Below are positions 35,321 through 44,764 of a stretch of 64,000 bases of DNA, in pieces. The stretch is from UBA1926 sp002337215. Lineage in GTDB: Bacteria; Planctomycetota; Phycisphaerae; Phycisphaerales; UBA1924. A model generated the notes under the pieces. It had not been told where the DNA came from. It worked only from the letters and a program-made list of their open reading frames with translations, and searched no databases. The stretch lies in the NCBI GenBank assembly GCA_963973795.1, contig CAXBAF010000001.1:62001-126000 (forward strand), in the 5' to 3' direction. Every line of letters starts with the position of its first letter. The first letter of the stretch is position 1. A program made the position numbers and the translations under genes.

Positions 35321-35760
35321 AGCCCGAGTCCTCCAGCAGCGTCGTCGTCCACCTCGGCGATTCCCTGAGGATCGTTGCCGGCGGGCGAGGCGTCTTCGAC
35401 CCCGTCCTCTGCTTTTCTGCTGGCCTCCGCCGCCCGGTTGATCTCGCGGAGAAGCTCGGCTTGCTTCTTGATGCTCCCGTCGGTGGCGAACTCGAGCCTG
35501 GGCATGTCCCGCAGGCGGATCTTTTCCATCGCGTCCTTGCGGATCCGCCCCGCGGCGGCCTTGAGCCCGTGCATCGTCAGTTCCTGGCGATCCTCGGGGA
35601 GGACGGAAACCATCACCGTTGCGTTCTTCCCGTCGTCGCTCAGGTCGATCCCTGTCACTGTGATCAGACCGCGGATCCGCGGATCCGCGAAGCCCCGGCT
35701 GAAGACCTCCTGGATCGCCTTGAGCAGGACCGATTCGCGTTGCTGCTTGCGCTGGCTCAC
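35317..35760 (-). CDS. rbfA: Ribosome-binding factor A
   Basis: RbfA is a KH-fold factor that helps mature the 30S subunit near the 5' end of 16S rRNA. It begins QRKQQRESVLLKAIQEVFSRGFADPRI, then GLITVTGIDLSDDGKNATVMVSVL, and has RDMPRLEFATDGSIKKQAELLREI: the full family pattern within the first 110 residues. The last 37 residues form an acidic extension not found in short RbfA proteins. The start is GTG (35760), overlapping the ylxP stop (GTGA). It follows infB and ylxP as in many bacteria. Confidence 0.93.
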   Translation of the reverse strand: MSQRKQQRESVLLKAIQEVFSRGFADPRIRGLITVTGIDLSDDGKNATVMVSVLPEDRQELTMHGLKAAAGRIRKDAMEKIRLRDMPRLEFATDGSIKKQAELLREINRAAEASRKAEDGVEDASPAGNDPQGIAEVDDDAAGGLGL

Positions 35761-36212
35761 GCGTCGCCTCCGTTCGTACGTTCCCGGCTGTCGGCCTTCC
35801 GCGCGGCTTCCCGCGCGGTCTGGCCGATCGCTTCGGCGTGGTCGTCGGTGTCATCGATGTAGGCGAGCAGTTCGTCGGCGATCGAATCGGTGTCGAGCGT
35901 CTCGGCCTCGGGTGTGTCATCGCGGGAAGGCCGGAGCAGTTCTCGGCGGGCGAAGCCCAGCTCGGCGTCCCGCACGCCCCGCAGCTTCTCGGTGATGCGG
36001 TCGAGCATCGCGCCGATCACAGCCCCGTCGGTCCCGACGACGACGAGCGCGAGGACCGCCTGGTTGAGGATGTCCTGCGACGCGACCTCGGCGACGGCGA
36101 CCATGTGCTCGCGGTGAAGGCGGTCTTTGACGCTTTTGACGACGGACCGCTTGTCCTTGAGCGATTCGCTCCCATGGATGAGCAGCTCGAAATGGAGGAG
36201 GCCGATGATCAT
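35757..36212 (-). CDS. ylxP: YlxP-like DUF503 protein
   Basis: A 151-aa protein with the DUF503 core in its first 95 residues: LLHFELLIHGSESLKDKRSVVKSVKDRLH, then VAVAEVASQDILNQAVLALVVVG. Family members sit between infB and rbfA in many bacteria and are thought to help 30S ribosome assembly. The extra 55 C-terminal residues are acidic to basic and look disordered. It begins 18 nt after the infB stop and overlaps rbfA by 4 bp. Confidence 0.88.
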   Translation of the reverse strand: MIIGLLHFELLIHGSESLKDKRSVVKSVKDRLHREHMVAVAEVASQDILNQAVLALVVVGTDGAVIGAMLDRITEKLRGVRDAELGFARRELLRPSRDDTPEAETLDTDSIADELLAYIDDTDDHAEAIGQTAREAARKADSRERTNGGDA

Positions 36213-36230
36213 GCCTGCTATCGAACGGCC

Positions 36231-39074
36231 TTACAGCGTCCGCTTCACCTCGACCTGCTTGTAGCACTCGAGGATGTCGCCTTCCTTGATGTCGTCGTAG
36301 CCGACGATCTTCATGCCACACTCCATGTTCGCGCGAACTTCCTTCGCGTCGTCCTTGAAGCGCTTGAGCTGCTCGAGCACGCGGTCGTTCTCGATGACGA
36401 TGTCGTTGCGGGTAACGCGGATGAGCGCGTCCCGCTGGACGATGCCGTCGGTGACGTAGCAGCCCGCGATCGTGCCGACCTTGGACACCTTGAAGACCTG
36501 CCGGACCTCGGCGTGCCCCAGGACCTCCTGCTTGAGTTCGGGGTCGAGCAGGCCCTCGGCGGCCTTCTTCATGTCGTCCACGATGTCGTAGATGACGCTG
36601 TACGGCCTGATCTGCACGCCCTTCTGCTCGGCGGCGGAGCGCGCCTTGCCGGACGGGATGACGTTGAACCCGACGATGACGGCCTTGGACGCCTCGGCGA
36701 GACCGACGTCGGACTCGGTGATGCCGCCCACCGCGGCGTGGAGCACGCGGACCTTGACCTCGTCGCCCGAGACCTTCTCGACCTCGTTCTTGAGCACGTC
36801 GATCGAGCCCTGCACGTCCGCCTTGATGACGACCGGGATCTCCTTGAGCTCCTTCTCGGCGAGCTGACCGAACATCCGGTCCAGCGTCATCTTCGGCTGT
36901 GCGAGGTGCTCCTGACGCTCGGCATGGCGTCGCTGCTCGGCGGCCTGCTCGGCCTTCTTGAGCGAATCGACGATGTAGAACTTGTCGCCCGCGTCCGGGA
37001 GCATGTCGATACCCGAGATCTGCACCGGCATCGGGGGCTGGGCTTCCTTGAGCCGCTTGCCCCGGTCGTTGGTGATATCACGCACACGACCGAACGCCCG
37101 GCCCGCGACGATGAAGTCGCCGACCTTGAGCTCGCCCTCCATGAGCAGCACGTTGGCGACCGAGCCCCGGCCCTCTTCGGGGCGGGATTCGATGACCGTG
37201 CCCCGAGCCGCGCCGGCGAAGTCCGCCGTGAGCTCGAGAACCTGGCTCTGGAGATCGAGGATCTCGAGCAGGTCCTGAATGCCCTCGTTCTTCAGGGCGC
37301 TGACGCGGACGACCTCGGTCTCGCCGCCCCATTCGCTGGGGTTGAGCTCGTGCTCGGCGAGCTGACCCAGGATGCGCTGGATGTTCGCGTCCGTCGCCTC
37401 GGGCTTGTCGATCTTGTTGAGCGCGACGACGATGGGCACGCCCGCCGCCTTGGCGTGGGCGATCGATTCGATCGTCTGGGGCATCACGCCGTCGTCGGCG
37501 GCGACGACGAGCACGACGATGTCGGTGACATTCGCGCCGCGGGCCCGCATGCTCGTGAACGCCTCGTGGCCGGGCGTGTCGATGAAGACGATCGTCCGGT
37601 CTTCATCGCCGATCGTGAGCGGGACGCGGAAGGCGCTGGTCGCCTGCGTGATGCCGCCCGCCTCGCCGTCGGCGACGTTCGCGTTGCGGATCTTGTCGAG
37701 CAGGCTGGTCTTGCCGTGGTCGACGTGGCCCAGGATCGTGACGACGGGGCCGCGGGGCTGCTCGTCAACCATGTCGCGGGCTTCGAACGCCTCGGAGACG
37801 GCCTGCTCGGCGCTCTTCGCCTCGGTGACCTCGAGCTCGATATCCCACTCGATCATGATCTCCTGGGCCTTCTCGACCTCGATGCCCGAGTTGATCGACG
37901 CCATCGTGCCCTGCATGAACAGCTGCTTGACGATGTCGGCACCCTTCACACCGGTCGCGGCGCTGAGTTCCTTGATCGTGAACGGCGCGTTGATGCTGAC
38001 CTTGCCGCCCTTCTCGGCGGGCGTCTGGGGGCGGTCCATCTGATCGCGGCGCATCTGTTGGCGACGCTGCTTGAGGTAGCCGCCCGATTTGTTGAGCCGC
38101 GCCGCGCGCTCGGCGAGGTCCTGCTCGCTCCAGCCCGCGCCGCCGCCGCCCGAGCCGGCATCGCCGCGTCTCCGAGCCGGGACGCCTTCGCCTCGTCCGC
38201 GACCGCCGCCGCCGCCGGGCCCGCGTCGCGGGCTGCGACCGTCGCCGCCGCCGGGACCCTCCATCGGGCCGCCGAACCCGCCGCCGGGGCGGGGGCCGCG
38301 CCGCGGTCGAGGCGGCTCGATCCGCTCGGGCGCTTCGACCCGCACGACCTTCGGACCGGAGAGCTGGATCTTGTCTTTCTTGAGGTCCTCGAGACGCGGG
38401 CCTGCCGGCGTGATCGTCTTGGGACGCTCCGGGACGTTCATCTTGGGCGGAGAGATCGGTCCGCGGCGCACAGCCGGTTCAGCCGGGGGCGCGGCGCCCG
38501 CTGGGGCTTCGTCGGCCGAAGCCGCGGCGGCCTTGTCGTCGCTCTGTTCAACGGCTGGCTTCGCGGGGCTGTCGCCTTCCGCCGCCGCCGGGGGAGTGGA
38601 ACTCAGCCCACCGGGCATCGCCCGTGTGGGAGACGCGGGAGCCTTCTCGGACGGCTTGGCGGCGGCCGTGCGTTCCGGAGTCGCGGTTTCTGTGCCGGAC
38701 GCGTCGGCAGCATCGGTCGCCGTTGCCTTGGTGCCCGTCGATTCCGCCGCCGCAGCACCGCCGGTCGAGGTCTCGGCAGAATCCGCCGATTCAGCGGCAT
38801 CGTCGGCCGGCATGGCCTTGGCGCGTCGGGCACGCTTGGGCGCCTTGACCTCTTCGAGATCGACCTTCTCGGTCGTCTCGACAGCGGTCGCCGTTCCGCC
38901 TTCGCCCTCGTCGGCGCTGAACCACTCACGGATCGTCGCCTCAAGTCCGGCGCTCACCGTGGACATGTGGTTCTTGATCAGCGTCTCCGGGATGCCCTCG
39001 TGGTGGCATTTCTCAACCACCGCCTTGGACTTCACCCCGAGCTCTTTGGCAATCTCAAAGACACGCTTGGCCAA
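36231..39074 (-). CDS. infB: Translation initiation factor IF-2
   Basis: This 947-aa GTPase delivers fMet-tRNA to the 30S subunit. An N-terminal IF2N domain (FEIAKELGVKSKAVVEKCH) precedes a long Pro/Ala/Arg/Gly-rich linker (about residues 60-330, with RGRG-like stretches), a second IF2N unit (FTIKELSAATGVKGADIVKQLF, near 370-390), and the G domain with GHVDHGKTSLLD (about residue 450), DTPGHEAF and NKIDKPEA. Domains II-IV complete the C-terminus. The start is TTG at 39074, with GGAGG about 7 nt upstream. A 135-bp gap separates it from nusA. Confidence 0.96.
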   Translation of the reverse strand: MAKRVFEIAKELGVKSKAVVEKCHHEGIPETLIKNHMSTVSAGLEATIREWFSADEGEGGTATAVETTEKVDLEEVKAPKRARRAKAMPADDAAESADSAETSTGGAAAAESTGTKATATDAADASGTETATPERTAAAKPSEKAPASPTRAMPGGLSSTPPAAAEGDSPAKPAVEQSDDKAAAASADEAPAGAAPPAEPAVRRGPISPPKMNVPERPKTITPAGPRLEDLKKDKIQLSGPKVVRVEAPERIEPPRPRRGPRPGGGFGGPMEGPGGGDGRSPRRGPGGGGGRGRGEGVPARRRGDAGSGGGGAGWSEQDLAERAARLNKSGGYLKQRRQQMRRDQMDRPQTPAEKGGKVSINAPFTIKELSAATGVKGADIVKQLFMQGTMASINSGIEVEKAQEIMIEWDIELEVTEAKSAEQAVSEAFEARDMVDEQPRGPVVTILGHVDHGKTSLLDKIRNANVADGEAGGITQATSAFRVPLTIGDEDRTIVFIDTPGHEAFTSMRARGANVTDIVVLVVAADDGVMPQTIESIAHAKAAGVPIVVALNKIDKPEATDANIQRILGQLAEHELNPSEWGGETEVVRVSALKNEGIQDLLEILDLQSQVLELTADFAGAARGTVIESRPEEGRGSVANVLLMEGELKVGDFIVAGRAFGRVRDITNDRGKRLKEAQPPMPVQISGIDMLPDAGDKFYIVDSLKKAEQAAEQRRHAERQEHLAQPKMTLDRMFGQLAEKELKEIPVVIKADVQGSIDVLKNEVEKVSGDEVKVRVLHAAVGGITESDVGLAEASKAVIVGFNVIPSGKARSAAEQKGVQIRPYSVIYDIVDDMKKAAEGLLDPELKQEVLGHAEVRQVFKVSKVGTIAGCYVTDGIVQRDALIRVTRNDIVIENDRVLEQLKRFKDDAKEVRANMECGMKIVGYDDIKEGDILECYKQVEVKRTL

Positions 39075-39209
39075 CTGATCCTCCGTCTCGGCCGGCTATC
39101 CCGGCTCGCTCGATCCGATCGCCCGCGATTCGGGCGTTCCGTCGGGCACCGCTCCGCGGCACCGTTCCATTCCGATCGCGGGGGGCGATACGACGCGCCC
39201 CGCGAAAAC

Positions 39210-40652
39210 TCATTCGCCGCCGCCCAGGATGTCGGCCGCGCGGGCCTCCTCCTCGGCGCTCGTCGGAGCGGGCTTTGTTTCCGCCGTGCTGTCGCCATCC
39301 GATGCACCGTCGGATTCTTCGCCCTCGGTGTTTGCCTGAGCCGGGGGTGCCGCGACCGAGCCGGCCGACAGAATCGCCGCCGCGGCGGTATCCGCGTCCA
39401 TGTCCCCACCTTCGCCCGCGAGCAGGCGCTCGGCGGCCTCACGCTCGGCGGCGCGACGGACTTCGGCTTCCGCCTTGTCCTTCTCCTGCTGCTCGGCGAC
39501 GACCTTCGCTTTCTCCGAGGCGAGCAGCACGATCCGTTCTGCACGCTCCTCGTCGATCTCAAGCTCGGTCTCCAGCACCTCGGCGCCGATCTCCTCGATA
39601 TCGAAGACGCTGATCATGCCGAGCGCCGCGAGACGGTCGACCTTCTCCTCGTCCACGCCCTCGACCTGCGTGAGCGTCTCGGACATGATCTCGAGGCCCT
39701 TGGTGAACTCCTCGGGGGTCAGGATGTCGACATCCCAACCCGTAAGACGGGCCGCGAGACGGACGTTCTGCCCCCGCTTGCCGATCGCGAGGCTGAGCTG
39801 GTCGTCGCGGACGACAACCGTCGCCCGGCCCAGCTCGAAGCACAGGCTGATCTCGTTGACCTCGGCGGGCTTGAGCGCGTTCTGGATGAGGATCTGGCTC
39901 GACTCGTTCCAGCGGACGATGTCGATCTTCTCGCCGTTGAGCTCGTCGACGATGTTCTTGATCCGCGAGCCCCGCACGCCGACGCACGCGCCGACCGCGT
40001 CCACCTTGCTGTCGATCGAGCTGACGGCGATCTTCGTGCGGAAGCCCGCCTCGCGTGCCATCGCCTTGACCTCGATGATCCGCTCGCTGACCTCGGGGAC
40101 CTCGACCTCGAACAGTCGGCGGATGAAATCGGGGTGACCCCGGCTCAGGTAGATTTTTACCTGGCTGCCCATGTCCTTGACGTCGAGGATGAGCGCCCGC
40201 ACCCGGTCGCCCGGGGCGAACTGCTCGCCGGGGATTTGCTCGCTGCGGAGCATGACCGCTTCGGTCCGCTCGAGCTGGACGATCAGCGCGCCGTGGTCGT
40301 ACCGCTGCGCGGTGCCCGTCACGATGGTGCCGACCAGCTTGCTGAACTCGTCGAGCGTGCTCTGCCGCTCATCGTCGCGGAAGCGCTGGATCATCACCTG
40401 CTTGAAGGTCTGGGCCGCGATGCGACCGAGGCCCTCGGGGCTCAGGTCCATGGGCTCGCCGTGGCGCAGGACTTCCATCTCGCCGTTGAGGCGGTCGATC
40501 GTGCAGACGAATTCTTCCTGATCGAGTGTCTGGTAGTGCTTGCGCATGGCGCTGACCATCGCCTGCTCGAGATCCTCGATGAGCAGCTCGCGATCGATGT
40601 TGCGATCACGGGCGATCGAATCAAGGATGCGCATCATTTCGCCGGAGTTCAT
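39210..40652 (-). CDS. nusA: Transcription termination/antitermination factor NusA
   Basis: This 480-aa RNA polymerase-binding factor modulates pausing, termination and antitermination. Domains are an N-terminal RNAP-binding domain (about residues 1-125), an S1 domain (TIVTGTAQRYDHGALIVQLERTEAVM), two KH domains (GACVGVRGSRIKNIVDELNGEKID and LAIGKRGQNVRLAARLTGWDVDI), a helix-hairpin-helix-like region (LAALGMISVFDIEEIG) and an acidic Ala/Glu tail. The ATG at 40652 begins MNSGEMMRILDSI; the longer frame upstream covers the repeat-bearing leader and is not coding-like. The usual upstream neighbour rimP is absent. Confidence 0.95.
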   Translation of the reverse strand: MNSGEMMRILDSIARDRNIDRELLIEDLEQAMVSAMRKHYQTLDQEEFVCTIDRLNGEMEVLRHGEPMDLSPEGLGRIAAQTFKQVMIQRFRDDERQSTLDEFSKLVGTIVTGTAQRYDHGALIVQLERTEAVMLRSEQIPGEQFAPGDRVRALILDVKDMGSQVKIYLSRGHPDFIRRLFEVEVPEVSERIIEVKAMAREAGFRTKIAVSSIDSKVDAVGACVGVRGSRIKNIVDELNGEKIDIVRWNESSQILIQNALKPAEVNEISLCFELGRATVVVRDDQLSLAIGKRGQNVRLAARLTGWDVDILTPEEFTKGLEIMSETLTQVEGVDEEKVDRLAALGMISVFDIEEIGAEVLETELEIDEERAERIVLLASEKAKVVAEQQEKDKAEAEVRRAAEREAAERLLAGEGGDMDADTAAAAILSAGSVAAPPAQANTEGEESDGASDGDSTAETKPAPTSAEEEARAADILGGGE

Positions 40653-41274
40653 GCTGATTCCTTCGTCTTGTGTCCGACGTCTCGCGCCGGCCCTTCGCCG
40701 GGCTCGCTGGTCGCCCGGGGTTCGGAATGTCCAGTTGTCGGGTTGTCCTGTTGTCGAATCACTGCCTGTCCAAACACGGTCTGTCGAAATCACGAGTCTG
40801 TCTGTTGAAAACACGAATCATTGCGTGCCGAGTCGTGCGGTCTGCCCCGCGAGCCGATCCATCTCCGGGCACCATGCCCAGCCCGGCTCCGCCAAAACGA
40901 CGAACCGCGAGCACAAAGGGGCTCGCGGCGCGGAACCGGGGGCAATCGCCACCGGGGATCGGGTTTGCCGGGGTGCTCACGTCACGCGAGTACCTCTGCA
41001 GAGCCCGAGCCGACAGGACCGGGGAACGGGCCCCGAACCAGCCGCCCACGAGAGGGACGGAAGAACACCGAAGACGCCCGAAGCGTCGCCCGCGTTCTCA
41101 GTCTCAACGAACATCGGTATCCACCGTGTCCACCGCCGAACCCCTTTGCTGGAGCCAACCGTACCGAATACACAAGCCCCGGCCCGCGCGGACCGAAACC
41201 GAGAAGAAGTATAGGACACGAAGTCCTCGAAAAGACAAGATGATGTCAGAGTTCGCGCCGCCGGCCCCGCACGG
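40653..41274. other. nusA leader region with degenerate direct repeats
   Basis: These 622 bp between nusA and fliM contain no convincing gene; rimP would often be here. From about 40748 to 40818 lies a series of imperfect direct repeats, clearest as CTGTCCAAACACGGT (40766), CTGTCGAAATCACGAGT (40781) and CTGTTGAAAACACGAAT (40802). A short hairpin at 41213-41227, before a pyrimidine-rich run on the minus strand, could end fliM transcription but is weak. Confidence 0.5.
40748..40818. repeat. Three to four imperfect 15-17-bp direct repeats upstream of nusA
   Basis: Copies share CTGT-C/T-x-AAA-x-CACG-x-x-T. They lie about 100-165 bp before the nusA start and are lower in G+C than their surroundings. 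They could be protein-binding or RNA leader elements; no known motif was matched. Confidence 0.5.
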
Positions 41275-42291
41275 TCAGACGCGATCGGTCGGGACGATCC
41301 GCCGCAGGACTCGGACGGCCCGCTTGTCCCGGCATGTTCCGATTGTGCCCAGCAACTTCTTCTGCCCCTCGACACACAGGACCACCGGAGCCGTCGTCGG
41401 CTTCTCGGTCATGATCAGATCCCCCGGAGCGAGGGAGTCGAGATCCCGCATCGTCATCGTCGTTTCGGCGAGAATGCCGCTCACACTCACCGAAGCCCGC
41501 GACAGCGAGCCCTCGATGAGCCCACGCGAGTTCGCGTTCTTCTCGTTTGCGCCCACGCTGAACCAGTTCTGGGTGGAGAGGTCCTCCATCACCGGCTCGA
41601 TCACGTTGTAAGGGATGCACAGGTTCATCGTGCCGGCCCGGTTCGAGAGCTTCATCTCGAGGCCCACAACCACGACTACCTCGTTCGGGGGGACGATCTG
41701 GACCAGTTGGGGGTTGCTCTCCGTCGCGCTGATATCAAATTTGAGCTCACGGACGCTTTCCCATGCTTCACGGAGTGCCGTAAGTCCATGATTGGTCACG
41801 CTTTCGATTAGGCGTGTCTCGATCAGCGTCATAGGCCGTTGCGGGATGAACAGCTCGGAACTCGTGCCGCCCAGAAGCCGATCGATGATCGGATAGATGA
41901 TCAGCGGGCTGATCTCGAGGCACATCTGGCCCTGCAACTCGTCGGCCGAGATCAGATTGAAACTCGTTGGGTTGGGCAGCCCACTGACGAAGTCGCCGTA
42001 GGTCATCTGCTCGCACGTCGCGACACGAACCTCGACGATCGCGCGGAGAAAGCCCGATAACGCCGCTCCGAAGTTCCTTGCGAACGCTTCGTGCAGGGTC
42101 TGAAGGGCCCGCATCTGGTCCTTGGAGACCCGTTCGGGGCGTTTGAAGTCGTAGCCGCGGACTTCGGTCGCCGAGATATCCCGTCGGCTCCGGCTGAAGA
42201 TCTGCTCAGAACCGTCGGACTCTTCGATATCCCCGCTTTCAACGGCCGCCAACAGCGCGTCAACATCGCCTTGATCGAGCACGTCGGACAT
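41275..42291 (-). CDS. fliM: Flagellar motor switch protein FliM
   Basis: A 338-aa C-ring component that binds CheY-P and sets rotation direction. The N-terminal CheY-binding-type peptide (MSDVLDQGDVDALLAAV), the linker, the CheC-like middle domain (GLPNPTSFNLISADELQGQMCLEI, IIDRLLGG) and the SpoA C-terminal domain (DLDSLAPGDLIM...EGQKKLLGTIG) are all present. The ATG at 42291 has GGGAGG about 11 nt upstream. No other flagellar gene is in the window, so fliM is isolated from the flagellar cluster here. Confidence 0.93.
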   Translation of the reverse strand: MSDVLDQGDVDALLAAVESGDIEESDGSEQIFSRSRRDISATEVRGYDFKRPERVSKDQMRALQTLHEAFARNFGAALSGFLRAIVEVRVATCEQMTYGDFVSGLPNPTSFNLISADELQGQMCLEISPLIIYPIIDRLLGGTSSELFIPQRPMTLIETRLIESVTNHGLTALREAWESVRELKFDISATESNPQLVQIVPPNEVVVVVGLEMKLSNRAGTMNLCIPYNVIEPVMEDLSTQNWFSVGANEKNANSRGLIEGSLSRASVSVSGILAETTMTMRDLDSLAPGDLIMTEKPTTAPVVLCVEGQKKLLGTIGTCRDKRAVRVLRRIVPTDRV

Positions 42292-42532
42292 GCGATCGGA
42301 TACCTCCCGTGCGCCCAAGTGCGCACGCGGTGATATCGGCCCCGGGGCACGATTCGCTTGACCGGCAAGGCGGAGTTCTGGCGCGACCGGGTGGCGTTCG
42401 TGCGATTCACAACGATTTCGCGCGGAACAATCTCGATGTCACGGCGGTTGGTCCGGGCCGAGCGAGCCGTGCGGGTTGGCCTCCGTTCCGCGACATAAGC
42501 TCGCTCCACCGCGACACCCGACAGGAACCACA

Positions 42533-44500
42533 ATGACACCTCGATACCGCTTCACCACGCTGCTCACCTGGATCATGCTGCTGCTCGCGGTGCCCGTCGC
42601 GAGTGCCCAAATGGGAGACAAGTTCGGCGACCCGTTCGGCGACCCCTTCGGCAACGACGATCCGCCGGTCACCGTCGAGGTGCTTACAAACGCGGAGGCG
42701 GTCGCCCCGGGTGGGCAGTTCGTTGTCGCGGTCGTGCTCGATCACGCGGACCGCTGGCACAGCCATCTCAGCGACCCGATCGTTCCGCCCGAGATGGAGG
42801 GCTTCGTTCCGATCGCGACGCGGGTGGTTGTGGCATCAAACGGAGCCGGGACGACGCTGGGCCCGATCCAGTGGCCCGAGCCGCACGCGGTGGAGGTCGC
42901 GTTCACCGGGACGCCCGTCGAGTACCTGGTCTACGAGGGTCGGGCGATCGCGTACGTGCCGCTGCTGGTGAGCCAGGACGCGGCGGTGGGGGAGTCGATT
43001 GAACTCTCGATCGAGATCGAGTACCAGGCGTGCGACGACGCGTCGTGCCTTCCCCCCGAACTGCTCACGGAGACGATCTCGATCCCGATCGTCGAGGCGT
43101 CCGCCGCGGCAGCGATCGACAGCGTCGATTTCGAGAAGTTCGATCCCAGCGTGTTCGCCGAGCCCTGGGACGAGGCGGGGTCGAACACCGCCGCGGTCGC
43201 GACGCCGTCGAACACCACGAGTTTCTTTGGAGTCTCCGTCCCCGGTTGGGACGAGCCTGTCGGTCTCGCGATTCTCGCGCTGCTCGCGGCGGCGGGGGGG
43301 CTGATCCTCAATCTCACGCCGTGCGTGTTGCCGGTCATCCCGATCAAGATCATGACCATCAGCCAGCACGCGAGTTCGCCAGGCAAGTCGCTCTATCTCG
43401 GCCTCTGGATGTTCGCGGGTGTCGTCGGGTTCTGGCTCGGCCTGGGCGTCCTCGCGTCGAGCTTCTCCAAGTTCGCCGACCCGTCCCGGCTCTTCGGCTA
43501 CTGGTACGTCACGCTCGGCATCGGCCTGCTCATCATCATCATGGGCGTCGGCATCATGGGCGCGTTCAACATCAACCTGCCCGACAAGGTCTACGCGGTC
43601 AATCCCAAAGCCGACAGCGCGCAGGGCTCGTTCATGTTCGGCGTCATGACCGCGGTGCTCGGTCTGCCCTGCTTCGGGTTCGTCGCCGGGGCGCTGCTCG
43701 CCGGGTCGGCCGCGATGCCGTGGTGGACGATCCTCATTATCTTCGCGGCGCTCGGTCTCGGCATGGGCATCCCCTACCTCGTGCTCGCCGCCAAGCCCAG
43801 CCTCGTCAAGTCGATCCCGCGGACCGGCCCGGCATCCGAACTCGTCAAGCAGGTCATGGGCCTGCTGCTGCTCGCGGCCGGTGCGTATTTCGCGGGCTCG
43901 GGCGTGCTCGCGCTGCTCAAGAGCGACCCGGAGCGGCTCATCTCCCTGCCCTGGTACGCCAAGACCATTCACTGGTGGTTCGTCGGCCTGTTCGCCGCCG
44001 CCGCGGGGGGCTGGCTCGCGTGGCAGACCGTCAAGATCAGCAAGAAGCCGGGCAACCGCGTCGTGTTCGGGCTCGTCGGTCTTGTGCTCGCGAGCGGGGG
44101 GGTGCTGGCGGGTGTCGACCAGACAATCAAGGCTCGCGACGATCTCTGGATCTCGTTCACCGAGGCCGAACTCGCGTCGGCCCTTGAGAGCGACCGGGTG
44201 GTTGTCCTCGACTTCACCGCCGATTGGTGTCTGAATTGCAAGGCGTTGGAGTCGGCGGTGCTGCTCAAGGACCCCGTCAAGAGCGAACTGCTGCGTGACG
44301 ATGTCGTCCCGTTGAAGGCCGATCTGACGAGCACGAAGGCACCAGGCTGGGACAAACTCCGCGAATTGGGCCGGACCGGGATCCCGACACTCGTGGTCTT
44401 CACGCCGGGGAGTGCCGAGCCCTGGATCGCGAGTGCCTACACCTCCGACCAGGTGATCGCGGCGATCGAGGCCGCGAGAGCGGCGGGGCCGGGTTCCTAA
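42533..44500 (+). CDS. dsbD: DsbD-like thiol:disulfide interchange protein
   Basis: A 655-aa inner-membrane electron carrier that moves reducing power from cytoplasmic thioredoxin to the periplasm for disulfide isomerisation or cytochrome c assembly. After a signal peptide (residues 1-25, ending VASAQ) comes an N-terminal DsbD-alpha-like domain with a cysteine pair (CDDASC). The membrane domain has its two redox cysteines in LNLTPCVLPVIP and VLGLPCFGFV, and the C-terminal thioredoxin-like domain carries CLNC (DWCLNCKALE). All three modules are intact. The ATG at 42533 follows AGGA at close spacing. It is a single gene, divergent from fliM. Confidence 0.92.
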   Translation: MTPRYRFTTLLTWIMLLLAVPVASAQMGDKFGDPFGDPFGNDDPPVTVEVLTNAEAVAPGGQFVVAVVLDHADRWHSHLSDPIVPPEMEGFVPIATRVVVASNGAGTTLGPIQWPEPHAVEVAFTGTPVEYLVYEGRAIAYVPLLVSQDAAVGESIELSIEIEYQACDDASCLPPELLTETISIPIVEASAAAAIDSVDFEKFDPSVFAEPWDEAGSNTAAVATPSNTTSFFGVSVPGWDEPVGLAILALLAAAGGLILNLTPCVLPVIPIKIMTISQHASSPGKSLYLGLWMFAGVVGFWLGLGVLASSFSKFADPSRLFGYWYVTLGIGLLIIIMGVGIMGAFNINLPDKVYAVNPKADSAQGSFMFGVMTAVLGLPCFGFVAGALLAGSAAMPWWTILIIFAALGLGMGIPYLVLAAKPSLVKSIPRTGPASELVKQVMGLLLLAAGAYFAGSGVLALLKSDPERLISLPWYAKTIHWWFVGLFAAAAGGWLAWQTVKISKKPGNRVVFGLVGLVLASGGVLAGVDQTIKARDDLWISFTEAELASALESDRVVVLDFTADWCLNCKALESAVLLKDPVKSELLRDDVVPLKADLTSTKAPGWDKLRELGRTGIPTLVVFTPGSAEPWIASAYTSDQVIAAIEAARAAGPGS

Positions 44501-44614
44501 CATCCGGGTCGCGCTGCAAACCTCCCAGACCCCAAACGCGGGGGCGATCGGCCGGCTCAGGCCCCCCAGCCGGTCCCCGTCGCGAATCTTGAGCGTCTCG
44601 ATTCTCGGATTTCG

Positions 44615-44643
44615 TTGACGCGGGATCCGATTCGGCCTATTTT
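44615..44643 (+). promoter_or_regulatory. Candidate sigma70-type promoter for tRNA-Gly
   Basis: TTGACG (44615-44620) and TATTTT (44638-44643) are spaced by 17 bp, a close match to a housekeeping promoter, about 50 bp upstream of the tRNA. Confidence 0.6.
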
Positions 44644-44692
44644 TCTTTCCCGCTGGGTCATGGAGCAGTCCATCCCCTAGCGTTGACAAGTC

Positions 44693-44764
44693 GCGGGTGT
44701 AGCTCAGTGGTAGAGCGTCACGTTGCCAACGTGAATGTCGGGCGTTCGAATCGCCTCACCCGCT
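44693..44764 (+). tRNA. tRNA-Gly (anticodon GCC)
   Basis: A 72-nt cloverleaf with acceptor stem GCGGGTG / CACCCGC, D-arm AGCTCAGTGGTAGAGC, anticodon stem TCACG/CGTGA with loop TTGCCAA (anticodon GCC), T-loop TTCGAAT and discriminator T. CCA is not encoded. A palindromic segment (near 44775-44815) before a pyrimidine-rich stretch may terminate it. Confidence 0.95.

Noticed and set aside
35838..40808. A 1656-codon open frame on the plus strand across nusA, infB, ylxP and rbfA
   Set aside because: It is antisense to four clearly identified genes. Long antisense frames are expected in high-G+C DNA with strong third-position bias, and the translation has no domain pattern.
40759..41049. A 96-codon minus-strand frame upstream of nusA that might replace rimP
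   Set aside because: No RimP features; Arg/Gly-rich, and it covers the repeat-bearing leader.
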